The notes under the pieces are model-generated. The model had not been told where the DNA came from and made no database searches. It was given only the letters and a program-made list of their open reading frames with translations. Below are positions 1 to 7,950 of a stretch of DNA of 64,000 bases, piece after piece; position 1 is the stretch's first letter; each line of letters starts with the position of its first letter. Both the position numbers and the translations under genes were made by a program. The stretch is from Streptomyces paradoxus (GTDB lineage: Bacteria > Actinomycetota > Actinomycetes > Streptomycetales > Streptomycetaceae). Location: the NCBI RefSeq assembly GCF_014202475.1, contig NZ_JACHGV010000005.1:434001-498000 (forward strand), given 5' to 3'.

Positions 1-288
1 CCAGTAGTGCCCCACCGGCGCGTCCAGGTCCAGCTGTCCGCGCTGGTGCAGCAGCAGGAGTACGGCGGCGGCGACCCCCTTCGTCGCCGAGCGCACGACC
101 TGGGCGGTGCCGCGCTCCCAGGGGGCCGTGCCGTCGACGTCCCTGGTGCCGCCCCAGAGATCGACGACCTGCTGCCCGTCCCGGTAGACGGCGACCGCCG
201 CGCCCCGGTCCCCGAGCGTCTCGAAGTTCCTTACGAACGCGTCCCTCACCGGCTCGAAGCCCTCGGCCACTGTGCCGTGCACGTCCAC
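1..288 (-). CDS. Serine hydrolase (class C beta-lactamase/esterase-like), N-terminal part only
   Basis: This is the first 96 residues of a serine hydrolase; the rest lies beyond the left edge. The S-x-x-K motif (S67-A-T-K70), which holds the nucleophile and base in class C beta-lactamase/DD-peptidase folds, sits after the usual AVAVYRDGQQVVDLWGG-type strand. The expected downstream YxN and HxG motifs are outside the window. GTG at 288 is chosen as start because GAGGAG stands 7 nt before it. It follows ohr by 42 bp on the same strand and may be co-transcribed with it. There is no signal peptide, so a cytoplasmic esterase-like role is more likely than a secreted beta-lactamase, but substrate cannot be read. 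Confidence 0.8.
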   Translation of the reverse strand, partial: MDVHGTVAEGFEPVRDAFVRNFETLGDRGAAVAVYRDGQQVVDLWGGTRDVDGTAPWERGTAQVVRSATKGVAAAVLLLLHQRGQLDLDAPVGHYW

Positions 289-330
289 GCCCGTACTCCT
301 CGCTCGCCGCTGTGCTCGTGGTGCTCCCCT

Positions 331-777
331 CTAGCCAAGCAGGATGGTCACGTCGATGTTCCCGCGGGTCGCGTTCGAGTACGGGCACACCTCATGGGCC
401 GCGTCCACCAGCCTGGTCGCCAGGTCCGGGTCGACGACCGGCAGCGAGACGCTGAGGGCGACCGCTAGGCCGTAGCCGCGCTGCCGGTTGGGGCCGATGC
501 CGACCTTCGCGGCGACCGTGGAGCCGGTCAGGTCGTAGCCCTCGCGGTTGCCGACGAGGATCAGGGCGTTGTGGAAGCAGGCGCTGTAGCCGGCCGCGAA
601 GAGCTGTTCCGGGTTGGTGCCGTTGCCGTCGCCGCCGAGCTGCGGGGGCATGGCGACCTTGAGGTCGATCTGACCGTCCTGGCTGGTGACATAGCCGTCG
701 CGACCACCGTGGGCGGTGGCCTCCGCCACGAACATGATCTTCGTCGGGCGGGTGTCGACGGCGGGGCCGTCAGTCAT
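331..777 (-). CDS. ohr: Organic hydroperoxide reductase Ohr (OsmC/Ohr family)
   Basis: A 148-residue Ohr protein, the usual length. It reduces organic hydroperoxides in the cytoplasm with a Cys pair that is recycled by a lipoyl-dependent dithiol system in studied homologues. Both catalytic cysteines are present: C67 in A-C-F-H-N and C131 in the E-V-C-P-Y-S-N motif that separates Ohr from OsmC. ATG at 777 has GGAGGAC just upstream and is preferred over an in-frame ATG at 798. The MarR-type gene at 879-1340 lies upstream on the same strand, 101 bp away, with a palindromic site between them, which fits the standard OhrR-controlled arrangement. Confidence 0.93.
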   Translation of the reverse strand: MTDGPAVDTRPTKIMFVAEATAHGGRDGYVTSQDGQIDLKVAMPPQLGGDGNGTNPEQLFAAGYSACFHNALILVGNREGYDLTGSTVAAKVGIGPNRQRGYGLAVALSVSLPVVDPDLATRLVDAAHEVCPYSNATRGNIDVTILLG

Positions 778-825
778 GCTGTCCTCCCCCGGAACCAAGT
801 GCGCACAAACACATCGTGCACAAGG

Positions 826-842
826 TACTGGCCAGTAACTGG
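826..842. promoter_or_regulatory. Candidate OhrR operator (overlapping palindromes)
   Basis: The sequence TACTGGCCAGTAACTGG contains three alternating arms, ACTGG-CCAGT-ACTGG. The first 12 bp are a perfect palindrome, and the last 11 bp form another centred on a single base. It lies 49-65 bp upstream of the ohr start, between ohr and the MarR gene, where a repressor site would be expected. Binding by the neighbouring regulator is inferred from position and symmetry. Confidence 0.5.
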
Positions 843-878
843 CTTGTCATACCAGGGGGTCACAACGAGGGATAACCC

Positions 879-1340
879 TCAGCGGGCCCGGTCCGCCGCC
901 GACTCCGCCCGCTCGGCCAGCCGCCACAGCTCCGCCCGCAGCCGCCCGGCCTCCGTCCCGTCGAGCCCCGTCGCCGCCATCAGCGCGCCGGGCACCCGCC
1001 CCGCCCGCTCCCGGAGTTCCTCCCCGCGCCCCGTCACGGCCACGAGCACCGACCGCTCGTCCCGCGCCGACCGCTCACGCCGGACCAGACCGGCCGCCTC
1101 CAGCCGCTTCAGCAGCGGCGAGACCGTGCCGTAGTCGAGGCGCAGGGCCGCGGCCAGCTCCTTCACCGTCGTCTCACCGCGCTCCCAGAGGACCAGCAGC
1201 ACCAGGTACTGGGGGTAGGTGAGGCCCAGGTCGTCGAGGAGCGGGCGGTACGCCGCCGTCACCGCGCGCTGGGCGGCGTACAGCGCGAAGCACAGCTGGT
1301 CGTCCAGCAGCGGTGGTCCGGTGCTCTCCTCGTTCGTCAC
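879..1340 (-). CDS. ohrR: MarR-family peroxide sensor, OhrR-like
   Basis: A 153-residue winged-helix regulator. It carries the single N-terminal cysteine (C17 in D-D-Q-L-C-F-A-L-Y) that OhrR uses to sense organic peroxides, the YPQYLVLLVLWE helix, and the wing region R-R-E-R-S-A-R-D-E-R-S. Oxidation of that Cys releases the repressor from the ohr operator in studied relatives. It is upstream of ohr on the same strand, so it could autoregulate a joint transcript or act on the palindrome at 826-842. The 3' end is followed by the ohr promoter region. Confidence 0.9.
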   Translation of the reverse strand: MTNEESTGPPLLDDQLCFALYAAQRAVTAAYRPLLDDLGLTYPQYLVLLVLWERGETTVKELAAALRLDYGTVSPLLKRLEAAGLVRRERSARDERSVLVAVTGRGEELRERAGRVPGALMAATGLDGTEAGRLRAELWRLAERAESAADRAR

Positions 1341-1350
1341 GCGGCCATTG

Positions 1351-2118
1351 TCACGGACGGGCCGGAGCCGCCGGGACGGAACGCGGATCGAAGCCGAACG
1401 GCAGCTCCAGACGGTGGGCCCGCATCAGCTCCTCGTCCGAGAGCAGCTCGCCGGTCGGCCCGTCGGCCGCGATCACCCCGTCGCTGAGGATCAGGGAGCG
1501 CGGGCACAGCTCCAGGGCGTAGGGCAGGTCGTGCGTGACCATCAGCACGGTCACGTCCAGGGAGCGCAGGATGTCCGCCAGTTCGCGGCGCGAGGCCGGG
1601 TCGAGGTTGGAGGACGGCTCGTCCAGCACGAGGATGTCCGGCTCCATGGCCAGCACGGTCGCGACGGCCACCCGGCGGCGCTGCCCGAAGGAGAGGTGGT
1701 GCGGCGGACGGTCCCTGAACTCCGCCATGCCGACCCGCTCCAGGGCCCGCTGCACGCGGTCCTCCAGCTCCGGCCCCTTCAGCCCGGCAGCCGCCGGCCC
1801 GAATGCCACGTCCTCCCGGACCGTCGGCATGAACAGCTGGTCGTCCGGGTCCTGGAAGACGATGCCGACCCGGCGCCTGACCTCGGCCATGTTCCGCCGG
1901 TCCACGGGCAGCCCGGCGACCTTCACCGTGCCGGCGCCGCCGGTCAGGATGCCGTTCAGGTGCAGCACGAGGGTCGTCTTGCCGGCGCCGTTCGGCCCGA
2001 GCAGCGCGACCCGCTCACCGCGCGCGACCGAGAAGTCGACGCCGAAGAGGGCCTGGTGCCCGTCGGGGTAGGCGAAAGCGAGGCCCGAGACCTCCAGAGA
2101 AGCAGTCACAGGGTCCAT
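1351..2118 (-). CDS. cbiO: Cobalt/nickel ECF transporter ATP-binding protein CbiO
   Basis: The 255-residue ATPase of an energy-coupling-factor transporter for Co2+ or Ni2+. Walker A (GPNGAGKTT) is at about residues 41-49. The Q-loop segment VFQDPDDQLF is the hallmark of CbiO/EcfA ATPases. The signature is LSFGQ rather than LSGGQ, followed by Walker B ILVLDEPSSNLD. It overlaps the 3' end of cbiQ, so translation is coupled. ATG at 2118 is used; GTG at 2109 would give the classic GTGA overlap with the cbiQ stop and is a real alternative. The metal specificity cannot be read from this subunit. Confidence 0.92.
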   Translation of the reverse strand: MDPVTASLEVSGLAFAYPDGHQALFGVDFSVARGERVALLGPNGAGKTTLVLHLNGILTGGAGTVKVAGLPVDRRNMAEVRRRVGIVFQDPDDQLFMPTVREDVAFGPAAAGLKGPELEDRVQRALERVGMAEFRDRPPHHLSFGQRRRVAVATVLAMEPDILVLDEPSSNLDPASRRELADILRSLDVTVLMVTHDLPYALELCPRSLILSDGVIAADGPTGELLSDEELMRAHRLELPFGFDPRSVPAAPARP

Positions 2119-2867
2119 CCCAGCAGACAGACGAGCAGCGCGGCGCAGGGGAGGGCGAGGGCGTACGACCACTGCGCCCGGGACGCGGTCACCTCGTCGA
2201 TGACGGGCATGGAACCGGCGTATCCGCGGCTGACCATGGCCAGGTGCACCCGCTCGCCGCGCTCGTAGGAGCGGATGAACAGCGCGCCGGCCGACTTGGC
2301 GAGCACGCCCCAGTGCTTGACGCCCTTGGCCTCGAAGCCGCGGGACTCCCGGGCGATCCGCATCCGCCGCATCTCGTCGGTGATGACGTCGCCGTAGCGG
2401 ATCATGAAGGACGCGATCTGCACGAGGAGCGGCGGGAGCTTGAGGCGCTGCAGGCCGAGCAGCAGTTCGCGCAGCTCGGTCGTGGCGGCCAGCAGCACCG
2501 AGGCCGCGACGCCGAGCGTGCCCTTGGCCAGCACGTTCCAGGCGCCCCACAGGCCGTTCACGCTCAGGGACAGACCGAGGACGTCGACCCGTTCGCCCTC
2601 CGCCACGAACGGCATGAGCACCGCGAACGCGACGAACGGCACCTCGATCAGCAGCCGCCGGAGCAGGAAGCCGGCGGGCACGCGCGCGACGCACGCGACG
2701 GCCCCGAGCAGCACCGCGTACAACCCGAAGGCCCACATCGCCTCGCGTGGCGTCGACACGACGACGACCACGAAGGCGAAGACGGCGGCGAGCTTGGTGT
2801 GCGGCGGCAGGCCGTGCACGGGCGAGTGCCCGTGCCGGTACAGCTTGTGCGCGTGCCCTGCTCCCAT
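2106..2867 (-). CDS. cbiQ: Cobalt/nickel ECF transporter transmembrane protein CbiQ
   Basis: The 253-residue T-component of the ECF transporter, with several hydrophobic helices. The cytoplasmic coupling helices carry the A-x-x-x-R-G-F motif seen here as IARESRGFEAKG near the middle, and a second copy as MVSRGYAG; both contact the ATPase in the family. ATG at 2867 begins 1 bp after the upstream cbiM stop, so the three genes form one operon (cbiM, cbiQ, cbiO). An in-frame ATG much further upstream would add a basic tail lying inside cbiM and is rejected. Confidence 0.9.
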   Translation of the reverse strand: MGAGHAHKLYRHGHSPVHGLPPHTKLAAVFAFVVVVVSTPREAMWAFGLYAVLLGAVACVARVPAGFLLRRLLIEVPFVAFAVLMPFVAEGERVDVLGLSLSVNGLWGAWNVLAKGTLGVAASVLLAATTELRELLLGLQRLKLPPLLVQIASFMIRYGDVITDEMRRMRIARESRGFEAKGVKHWGVLAKSAGALFIRSYERGERVHLAMVSRGYAGSMPVIDEVTASRAQWSYALALPCAALLVCLLGWTL

Positions 2868-2868
2868 G

Positions 2869-3951
2869 TCAGACGCTCGTGCTCGTCGTGCTCGCCGTGT
2901 CCGGCGTGTTCGTCGTGTCCGACGGGGAGGTGCCGTCGGTGCGGCGGCGGCGCACGGCCCAGAACACGCCGGTGCCCGCGACGACCGTGACACCCACGCC
3001 GATGACACCCGCCAGTCCCCCGGACAGGCGGTCGTCGTCGACGTCCTCGACGCCGTAGTCGGCGAGCGGGGAGCCGGCCACCGCGTGCTCCTCGGCCTTC
3101 TTGTCGATGCCGTGGTCGGCGGCGACCTTCTCCAGGCCGTCGGGGTTCGCCGAGGCGTAGAAGCTGACGAACCCGGCCAGCACGAGGGAGGCGGCCAGAC
3201 CGCCCGCCCAGACCTTGCGGTGCGAGGTCCGGGCGGCGGCGGGCACGGGGTCGGCGCCGGGGGCGTCGACGAGTTCGCCGTTCACCCGCAGCTTGAGCTT
3301 CTGCGTCAGCCCGCGCGCCCCGTACACCAGGTCCGGACGGACGGCGATGACCGCGCCGACGGTCAGCGCGGTGATCACGGCCTCGCCGATGCCGATCAGG
3401 ACGTGCACGCCGACCATGGCGGTGGCGACCTTGCCGATCGAGACGTCGGTGGTGCCGCCGACCGCGTACATCAGTGTGAAGGCCAGCGCGGCGGCCGGGA
3501 CGGAGACCAGGGCCGCGACGAAGGCGGCCGCGGTGACCGACCGGCGGGTGCGGGGCAGCACCTTCACCAGGCCGCGGAAGAGGGCGTAGGCCACGACCGT
3601 CGTGACGATCGCCATGTTGGTGATGTTCACGCCCAGCGCGGTCAGACCGCCGTCAGCGAACAGGATGCCCTGCATCAGCAGGACGACGGAGACGCACAGG
3701 ACCCCGGTGTAGGGGCCGACGAGTATCGCCGCCAGCGCACCGCCGAGGAGATGGCCGCTGGTCCCCGCCGCGACGGGGAAGTTCAGCATCTGCACGGCGA
3801 AGATGAACGCCGCCACGAGGCCGGCCAGCGGCGCCGTGCGCTCGTCGAGCTCGCGCCGTGCGCCGCGCAGGCTCACGGCGACGGCGCCCGCGGCGATCAC
3901 ACCGGTGGCGGCGGAGGTGGGCGCGTCGATGAATCCGTCAGGTACATGCAC
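2869..3951 (-). CDS. cbiM: Cobalt/nickel ECF substrate-binding protein CbiM with fused PDGLE (CbiN-like) domain
   Basis: A 360-residue membrane protein that captures the metal. The GTG start at 3951 gives M-H-V-P-D-G-F; in this family His2 and the free N-terminus ligate the metal, which strongly supports this start over a longer frame. The CbiM part covers about residues 1-225, with the conserved G-T-S-G-H-L-L-G-G and N-I-T-N-M segments. The C-terminal part has a membrane segment followed by S-A-N-P-D-G-L-E, the PDGLE motif of CbiN-like small subunits, then a second membrane segment and a basic Ser/Thr-rich tail. The small subunit is therefore fused rather than separate. No good Shine-Dalgarno is visible. 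Confidence 0.9.
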   Translation of the reverse strand: MHVPDGFIDAPTSAATGVIAAGAVAVSLRGARRELDERTAPLAGLVAAFIFAVQMLNFPVAAGTSGHLLGGALAAILVGPYTGVLCVSVVLLMQGILFADGGLTALGVNITNMAIVTTVVAYALFRGLVKVLPRTRRSVTAAAFVAALVSVPAAALAFTLMYAVGGTTDVSIGKVATAMVGVHVLIGIGEAVITALTVGAVIAVRPDLVYGARGLTQKLKLRVNGELVDAPGADPVPAAARTSHRKVWAGGLAASLVLAGFVSFYASANPDGLEKVAADHGIDKKAEEHAVAGSPLADYGVEDVDDDRLSGGLAGVIGVGVTVVAGTGVFWAVRRRRTDGTSPSDTTNTPDTASTTSTSV

Positions 3952-3970
3952 CGTTCGATGATGTGGCTTG

Positions 3971-3987
3971 ATGCGAACGATTTGCAA
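3971..3987 (-). promoter_or_regulatory. Candidate nickel-regulator (Nur-like) box upstream of cbiM
   Basis: Read on the minus strand the site is TTGCAA-ATCGT-TCGCAT, an imperfect inverted repeat with a 5-bp spacer. It lies 20-36 bp before the cbiM GTG. From memory, the Fur-family nickel sensor Nur of Streptomyces recognises a TTGCAA-N5-TTGCAA-like box; four to five of six positions match in each half. The region is also upstream of the divergent ssgE-like gene. Binding is inferred only. Confidence 0.4.
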
Positions 3988-4119
3988 GAGCGTGATGCTC
4001 GTTTTATCTCACCCGTGATATATCCGGCTCCAGGCGCGCAATCCGGAAAATATGCGACATTGGAGGGGGAGTGGACGCACGGTTTCCACTCGGATTGCGC
4101 ACGGTGAAGGGGCCGTCCG

Positions 4120-4485
4120 ATGTCCGTAGTCGAGCAGTACGCGCGAGCCCACATCGTCTCGGACGCGGCCGTGCCGCTGGTCGACGAGCTGGAGGCGGTT
4201 CCGGTCACCCTGCGGTACGACCCCGATCACGACCCCCGGAAGGTGCGCATGGTGCTGCCCGGGACCGGGGGACACGAGTGGGTCTTCAGCCGTGAGCTGC
4301 TGGAGGAGGGGCTGCGGGTCCCTGCCGGGAGCGGCGAGGTGCGGGTGTGGCCCTGCGGCCGGGTGCAGGTCGTGGTGGAGTTCCACTCCGCGCAAGGAGT
4401 GTCGGTGGTGCAGTTCGAGCGCCAGGCGCTGCTGCGGTTCCTGCGGCGGACCTACATCGCCGCCGCGGAACCCGTCACGCACTGA
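4120..4485 (+). CDS. ssgE: SsgA-like sporulation protein (SALP), SsgE-like
   Basis: A 121-residue member of the SsgA-like family, which is confined to sporulating actinomycetes and steers peptidoglycan assembly and autolysis at septa and during spore separation. The central V-T-L-R-Y-D-P-x-D-P segment followed by W-V-F-S-R-E-L-L-x-E-G is the family core. ATG at 4120 follows GAAGGGG at suitable spacing. The gene faces two PBP genes transcribed towards it. From memory this neighbourhood (SALP plus two PBPs plus protein mannosyltransferase) is that of ssgE in S. coelicolor, so the symbol is given by context. The family call is firm; the paralogue call is less so. Confidence 0.82.
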   Translation: MSVVEQYARAHIVSDAAVPLVDELEAVPVTLRYDPDHDPRKVRMVLPGTGGHEWVFSRELLEEGLRVPAGSGEVRVWPCGRVQVVVEFHSAQGVSVVQFERQALLRFLRRTYIAAAEPVTH

Positions 4486-4537
4486 TCCTTGTCAGGCGCT
4501 GAACTCCGTCAGCACTGAACCCCGTCACGCGCTGAAC
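4471..4537. repeat. Degenerate 17-bp tandem repeat, four copies, starting inside the ssgE 3' end
   Basis: Four consecutive units of 17, 17, 16 and 17 bp (4471-4487, 4488-4504, 4505-4520, 4521-4537) follow the pattern CCCGTCACGCRCTGAAC. The first unit encodes the last residues and the stop codon of the SALP gene. The others carry the same TGA in the same phase or a shifted one, so they look like duplications of the gene end. They fill the gap to the convergent PBP gene. Confidence 0.75.
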
Positions 4538-4544
4538 CCGCGGC

Positions 4545-6212
4545 TCAGCCCCCCGCCTTCAGCAGTGCCGCCACGATCGGGCCGGCCGTCGAACCGCCGT
4601 GCCCGCCCTGCTGGACCACGCCCGCGGCGGCCAGGTCGCCCCGGTAGGCCGTGAACCAGCCGTTCGGCTTCTTCTGCCCGTCGACCTCGGCGGAACCGGT
4701 TTTCGCACCGACATCGCCGCCGACCCCGGCCATCGCCTCCGCGGCCGTGCCGTACGCGGCGGTGTACGCCATCAGCTCACGCAGCTGGGACAGGGTGCTC
4801 GCCGGCATCGTGCGCGCGGCCTTGGCGAGCTTGCGCCCGTCCACGTCCGGGGAGACCAGGTACGGCTGGCGGAAGGTGCCAGCCTTGACCGTCGCCGACA
4901 CCGACGCCATGTTCAGCGGGTTCATACGGACCCCGCCCTGCCCGATCAGCGAGGCACCCATCTGGGCCGCCGACTGCACCGGGACCGCGCCGTCGAAGGA
5001 CGGCACACCGATCGCCCAGTTGTTCAGCCCCAGGCCGTAGACCTGCTGGGCCTCCTTGGTCAGGTCGTCGTTCTTCAGCTTCGGGGCCTGGCTGATGAAA
5101 GCCGTGTTGCAGGAGCGGGCGAAGCTCGCCTTGAAGGTGCCGTTCTTGATCTGGAACTTGTCGTCGTTCTGGAACTTCCAGTTGCCGTACGTGAAGTACT
5201 TCGGGCACGGGTGCTTCTTGTCCGCCGAGGCCAGGCCCTTCTCGATCAGCAGCGACGAGGTGATGACCTTCATCGTGGAGCCGGGGGCCAGGGAGCCCTG
5301 GAAGGCGGTGTTGAAGCCGGGGGAGGCGTTGGCGGCGGCCAGGATCTCACCGGTCGACACCCGCACCACGGCCACCGACGACCGGGCCTTCTTCCCGACC
5401 TGCCGCTCGGCCGCCGCCTGGAGCTTCGGGTCCAGGGTGGTCTTCACCGTGCCGGGCGTGCCCTCGCTCAGCTCCAGCAGGGTCTTGTCGGAGAGGTCCT
5501 TCGCCTCGGCGGCCTTCCCGCGCACCACCCGCAGCTCGATGCCGGCCTTGCCGCCGGCCTCCTTGCCGTACTTCTCGCGCAGGCCGTCCAGGATCGGGCC
5601 GATCGAGGCGTACTTCTTCTTGGTCAGTTCGCCGCCGTCCCGGTCGAGCGCCTTGACCGGGGGCGTGCCCGCCGCTCCGGTGACCAGGGTGTCGCCGTCC
5701 CGCAGATCCGGGTGGACGACCGCCGCGTGCCAGTCGACCAGCGGCTTTCCATCGGCGGTGCGGCGCATGACGGTCAGGGCGCTGTCGTACGCCAGCGGCT
5801 TGTCGGTGCCCTTGTAGGACACCGTGCCCTTGACGGAGAAGGGCACCTTGTCGCCGGTGGGCTTGCCCGGGGTGAGGGTGACGTCCTTGATGTGGGCGTC
5901 CTTGGTGTAGCCGGTGAGCAGCGACCGGGCCGCGGCCGCGTCGTCGGTGGCCGCGGCGGCCCGGTCGACCTTCTGGGACTGCCAGGCGGTGAGGAAGGCG
6001 CGGGCGGTGGTGGTGACCTCGGCCGGGGACAGCGGGCCCGTCTTCACCTTGGGCTTCTGGTCCGACGCCCGCGTCCCGTCATCGGCGACGGCGCCACCGC
6101 CGTACAGCGCGTAGGCACCGGCCCCGGCGCCCACGACGACCACGGCGATCATCCCGCCGATCACGGCGGGTCTGGTCTTCCGTCGCTCGGCGACGCGCCT
6201 TCTGTTGCCCAC
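4545..6212 (-). CDS. Class B penicillin-binding protein with NTF2-like N-domain (1 of 2)
   Basis: A 555-residue membrane-anchored transpeptidase that cross-links peptidoglycan outside the cell. It has a basic N-terminus and one membrane segment (about 16-37). An NTF2-like (MecA_N type) domain covers about residues 62-165, followed by a dimerisation-type region. In the catalytic domain all three motifs are intact: S312-T-M-K315, S367-C-N369 and K504-T-G506. It lies 103 bp downstream of a paralogue on the same strand and converges on the SsgA-like gene. That context suggests a role in sporulation or branching-related wall synthesis, which is inference. Confidence 0.92.
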   Translation of the reverse strand: MGNRRRVAERRKTRPAVIGGMIAVVVVGAGAGAYALYGGGAVADDGTRASDQKPKVKTGPLSPAEVTTTARAFLTAWQSQKVDRAAAATDDAAAARSLLTGYTKDAHIKDVTLTPGKPTGDKVPFSVKGTVSYKGTDKPLAYDSALTVMRRTADGKPLVDWHAAVVHPDLRDGDTLVTGAAGTPPVKALDRDGGELTKKKYASIGPILDGLREKYGKEAGGKAGIELRVVRGKAAEAKDLSDKTLLELSEGTPGTVKTTLDPKLQAAAERQVGKKARSSVAVVRVSTGEILAAANASPGFNTAFQGSLAPGSTMKVITSSLLIEKGLASADKKHPCPKYFTYGNWKFQNDDKFQIKNGTFKASFARSCNTAFISQAPKLKNDDLTKEAQQVYGLGLNNWAIGVPSFDGAVPVQSAAQMGASLIGQGGVRMNPLNMASVSATVKAGTFRQPYLVSPDVDGRKLAKAARTMPASTLSQLRELMAYTAAYGTAAEAMAGVGGDVGAKTGSAEVDGQKKPNGWFTAYRGDLAAAGVVQQGGHGGSTAGPIVAALLKAGG

Positions 6213-6315
6213 TGCTGTCCGTTCCTCCGATATTCCCCAGGGTCCCCGTTGCCCTCAGCTGTCCCATGGTGCAACGACGGCCACCACCCTAGAGTCCCGT
6301 GCCGCGGAGGTGAGA

Positions 6316-7950
6316 TCAGCCACCTGTTCGTAGCACGGCTGCGACAATCGGCCCGGCCGCGTCGCCGCCGTGGCCGCCCTCCTCGGTCATGGCCGCCGCC
6401 GCGATGTCGTTGCGGAATCCGGTGAACCAGCTGTTGGACTTGGCGTTGCCGTCGACCTCGGCGGAACCGGTCTTGGCGCCGATGTCGCCGCCCAGCCCGG
6501 CCATGGCCCGTGCGGCGGTGCCCTGCGTGGCCGTGAGCCGCATCATCTGCTTGAGCTGCGCGGCGGTGCTCCCCCGCAGGCCCTGGGCCTGGGCCAGTTC
6601 CCGGCCGTCCAGCTTCGGCGAGACCAGGTAGGGCTGGCGGAAGGCGCCGGTGATGGCGGTCGCGGTGACCGACGCCATGTTCAGCGGGCTCATCTGCACC
6701 TGGCCCTGCCCGATGGCACCCGCCGCCCGGTCCGGCCCGTCGACGGCGGGGACGCTGCCGTCGAAGGAGGCGATGCCGGTCTTCCAGTTGTCCTGCCCGA
6801 GGCCGAAGCGCTGCTCGGCCTCCTGGGTCAGGGAGGCGTTGGTGAGCGGTTTCTCGTCGATGAGCTTGATGAAGGCGGTGTTGCAGGACCGCATGAAGCT
6901 GTTGGCCAGCGACGCGCTCTCGTCGGGCTTCATGTTGGTCAGGTTCTTGAACGTCTGGCTCTGCCACACGGCGGTGTCGGGGCAGGGCGCGGGGCCGTTC
7001 ATCGAGGTCACGCCGTTGTCGATGAGCATCGCCGCAGTGATGATCTTCATGGTGGAGCCGGGTGCCGCCTCGCCCTGGAAGGCGGCGTTGAAGCCGTCCG
7101 TGCGGTTGTTGGCCACGGCCAGCACCTCGCCGGTGCTGGGCTTGACGGCCACCACCGACGACTGGGCGAACCGCTTGACCGCCTTCTCGGCCGCCGCCTG
7201 CGCGCCCGGGCTGATCGTGGTGGTGAGCTTGCCCGGCTTGCCCTTGGCGAGGGTGAGCAGCGGCGTGTCCGGAGCACCGTTGCCGACGTGCCGGATGACC
7301 AGCTCGACGCCGGGGGCGCCGCCGGCCTTCTCGCCGTACTTGTCGCGCAGGGCGTCCAGGACCGGGCCGAGGGAGGGGTACTTCTCCTTCGTCAGCTCGG
7401 AGCCGTCACGGCCCACGGCCTCGATCGGCGGGGTGGCCGACTGCTCGGTGACGAGGGTGTCCTCCTTCTTCAGCTCGGGGTGCACGACGGACGGCTGCCA
7501 GTCGACCAGCGCCCGCCCGGTCGTCAGCCCGCGCACGACCTTCAGCTCGCTCTTGTAGCTCAGCGGCTTGGACTTCCCCTCGTAGGCCACCTTCGCCTGC
7601 ACCGTGTACGGCACGGTGGTGCCCCGGGCCGCGCCCGGCGTGATCTTCACGCCGGTGATGTGCGCGTCGTCGCCGAAGGCGGTGAGCAGCTGCTCGGCCG
7701 CGCCGTCGTTGTTCGTGTACGAGGCCGCCGTGGCGGCGGAGCCCTTCTCCCAGGCCCTGAAGAACTTGGCCGTGGTCTCCTCGACCTCGTCCCTCTCGGG
7801 CGGCCCCGACTTCTTCTCCGCGGCCACCCCGCCCGTGCCGCCCCCGTCACCGTTGAGCGCGCTCACGATGTTGTAGGCGCCGTACCCGGCCCCGCCCACC
7901 ATCACCGCGAACACGCCGCCTATGACGGCGACTCTGACCCCCTTGCCCAT
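6316..7950 (-). CDS. Class B penicillin-binding protein with NTF2-like N-domain (2 of 2)
   Basis: A 544-residue paralogue of the adjacent PBP with the same layout: membrane segment at about residues 7-28, NTF2-like domain at about 57-165, linker, then the transpeptidase domain. The catalytic motifs are S299-T-M-K302, S355-C-N357 and K493-T-G495. The pair looks like an old tandem duplication, since long stretches such as the region around the KTG box (A-K-T-G-S-A-E-V-D-G) are identical while the N-domains have diverged. It is the upstream gene of the pair, and its promoter probably lies in 7951-8040, where a perfect 12-bp palindrome is found. Confidence 0.92.
   Translation of the reverse strand: MGKGVRVAVIGGVFAVMVGGAGYGAYNIVSALNGDGGGTGGVAAEKKSGPPERDEVEETTAKFFRAWEKGSAATAASYTNNDGAAEQLLTAFGDDAHITGVKITPGAARGTTVPYTVQAKVAYEGKSKPLSYKSELKVVRGLTTGRALVDWQPSVVHPELKKEDTLVTEQSATPPIEAVGRDGSELTKEKYPSLGPVLDALRDKYGEKAGGAPGVELVIRHVGNGAPDTPLLTLAKGKPGKLTTTISPGAQAAAEKAVKRFAQSSVVAVKPSTGEVLAVANNRTDGFNAAFQGEAAPGSTMKIITAAMLIDNGVTSMNGPAPCPDTAVWQSQTFKNLTNMKPDESASLANSFMRSCNTAFIKLIDEKPLTNASLTQEAEQRFGLGQDNWKTGIASFDGSVPAVDGPDRAAGAIGQGQVQMSPLNMASVTATAITGAFRQPYLVSPKLDGRELAQAQGLRGSTAAQLKQMMRLTATQGTAARAMAGLGGDIGAKTGSAEVDGNAKSNSWFTGFRNDIAAAAMTEEGGHGGDAAGPIVAAVLRTGG

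Noticed and set aside
3952-4119. Cobalamin riboswitch upstream of the cobalt/nickel transporter
   Set aside because: The leader is too short and lacks a recognisable B12-box; a Nur-like protein-binding site explains the region better.
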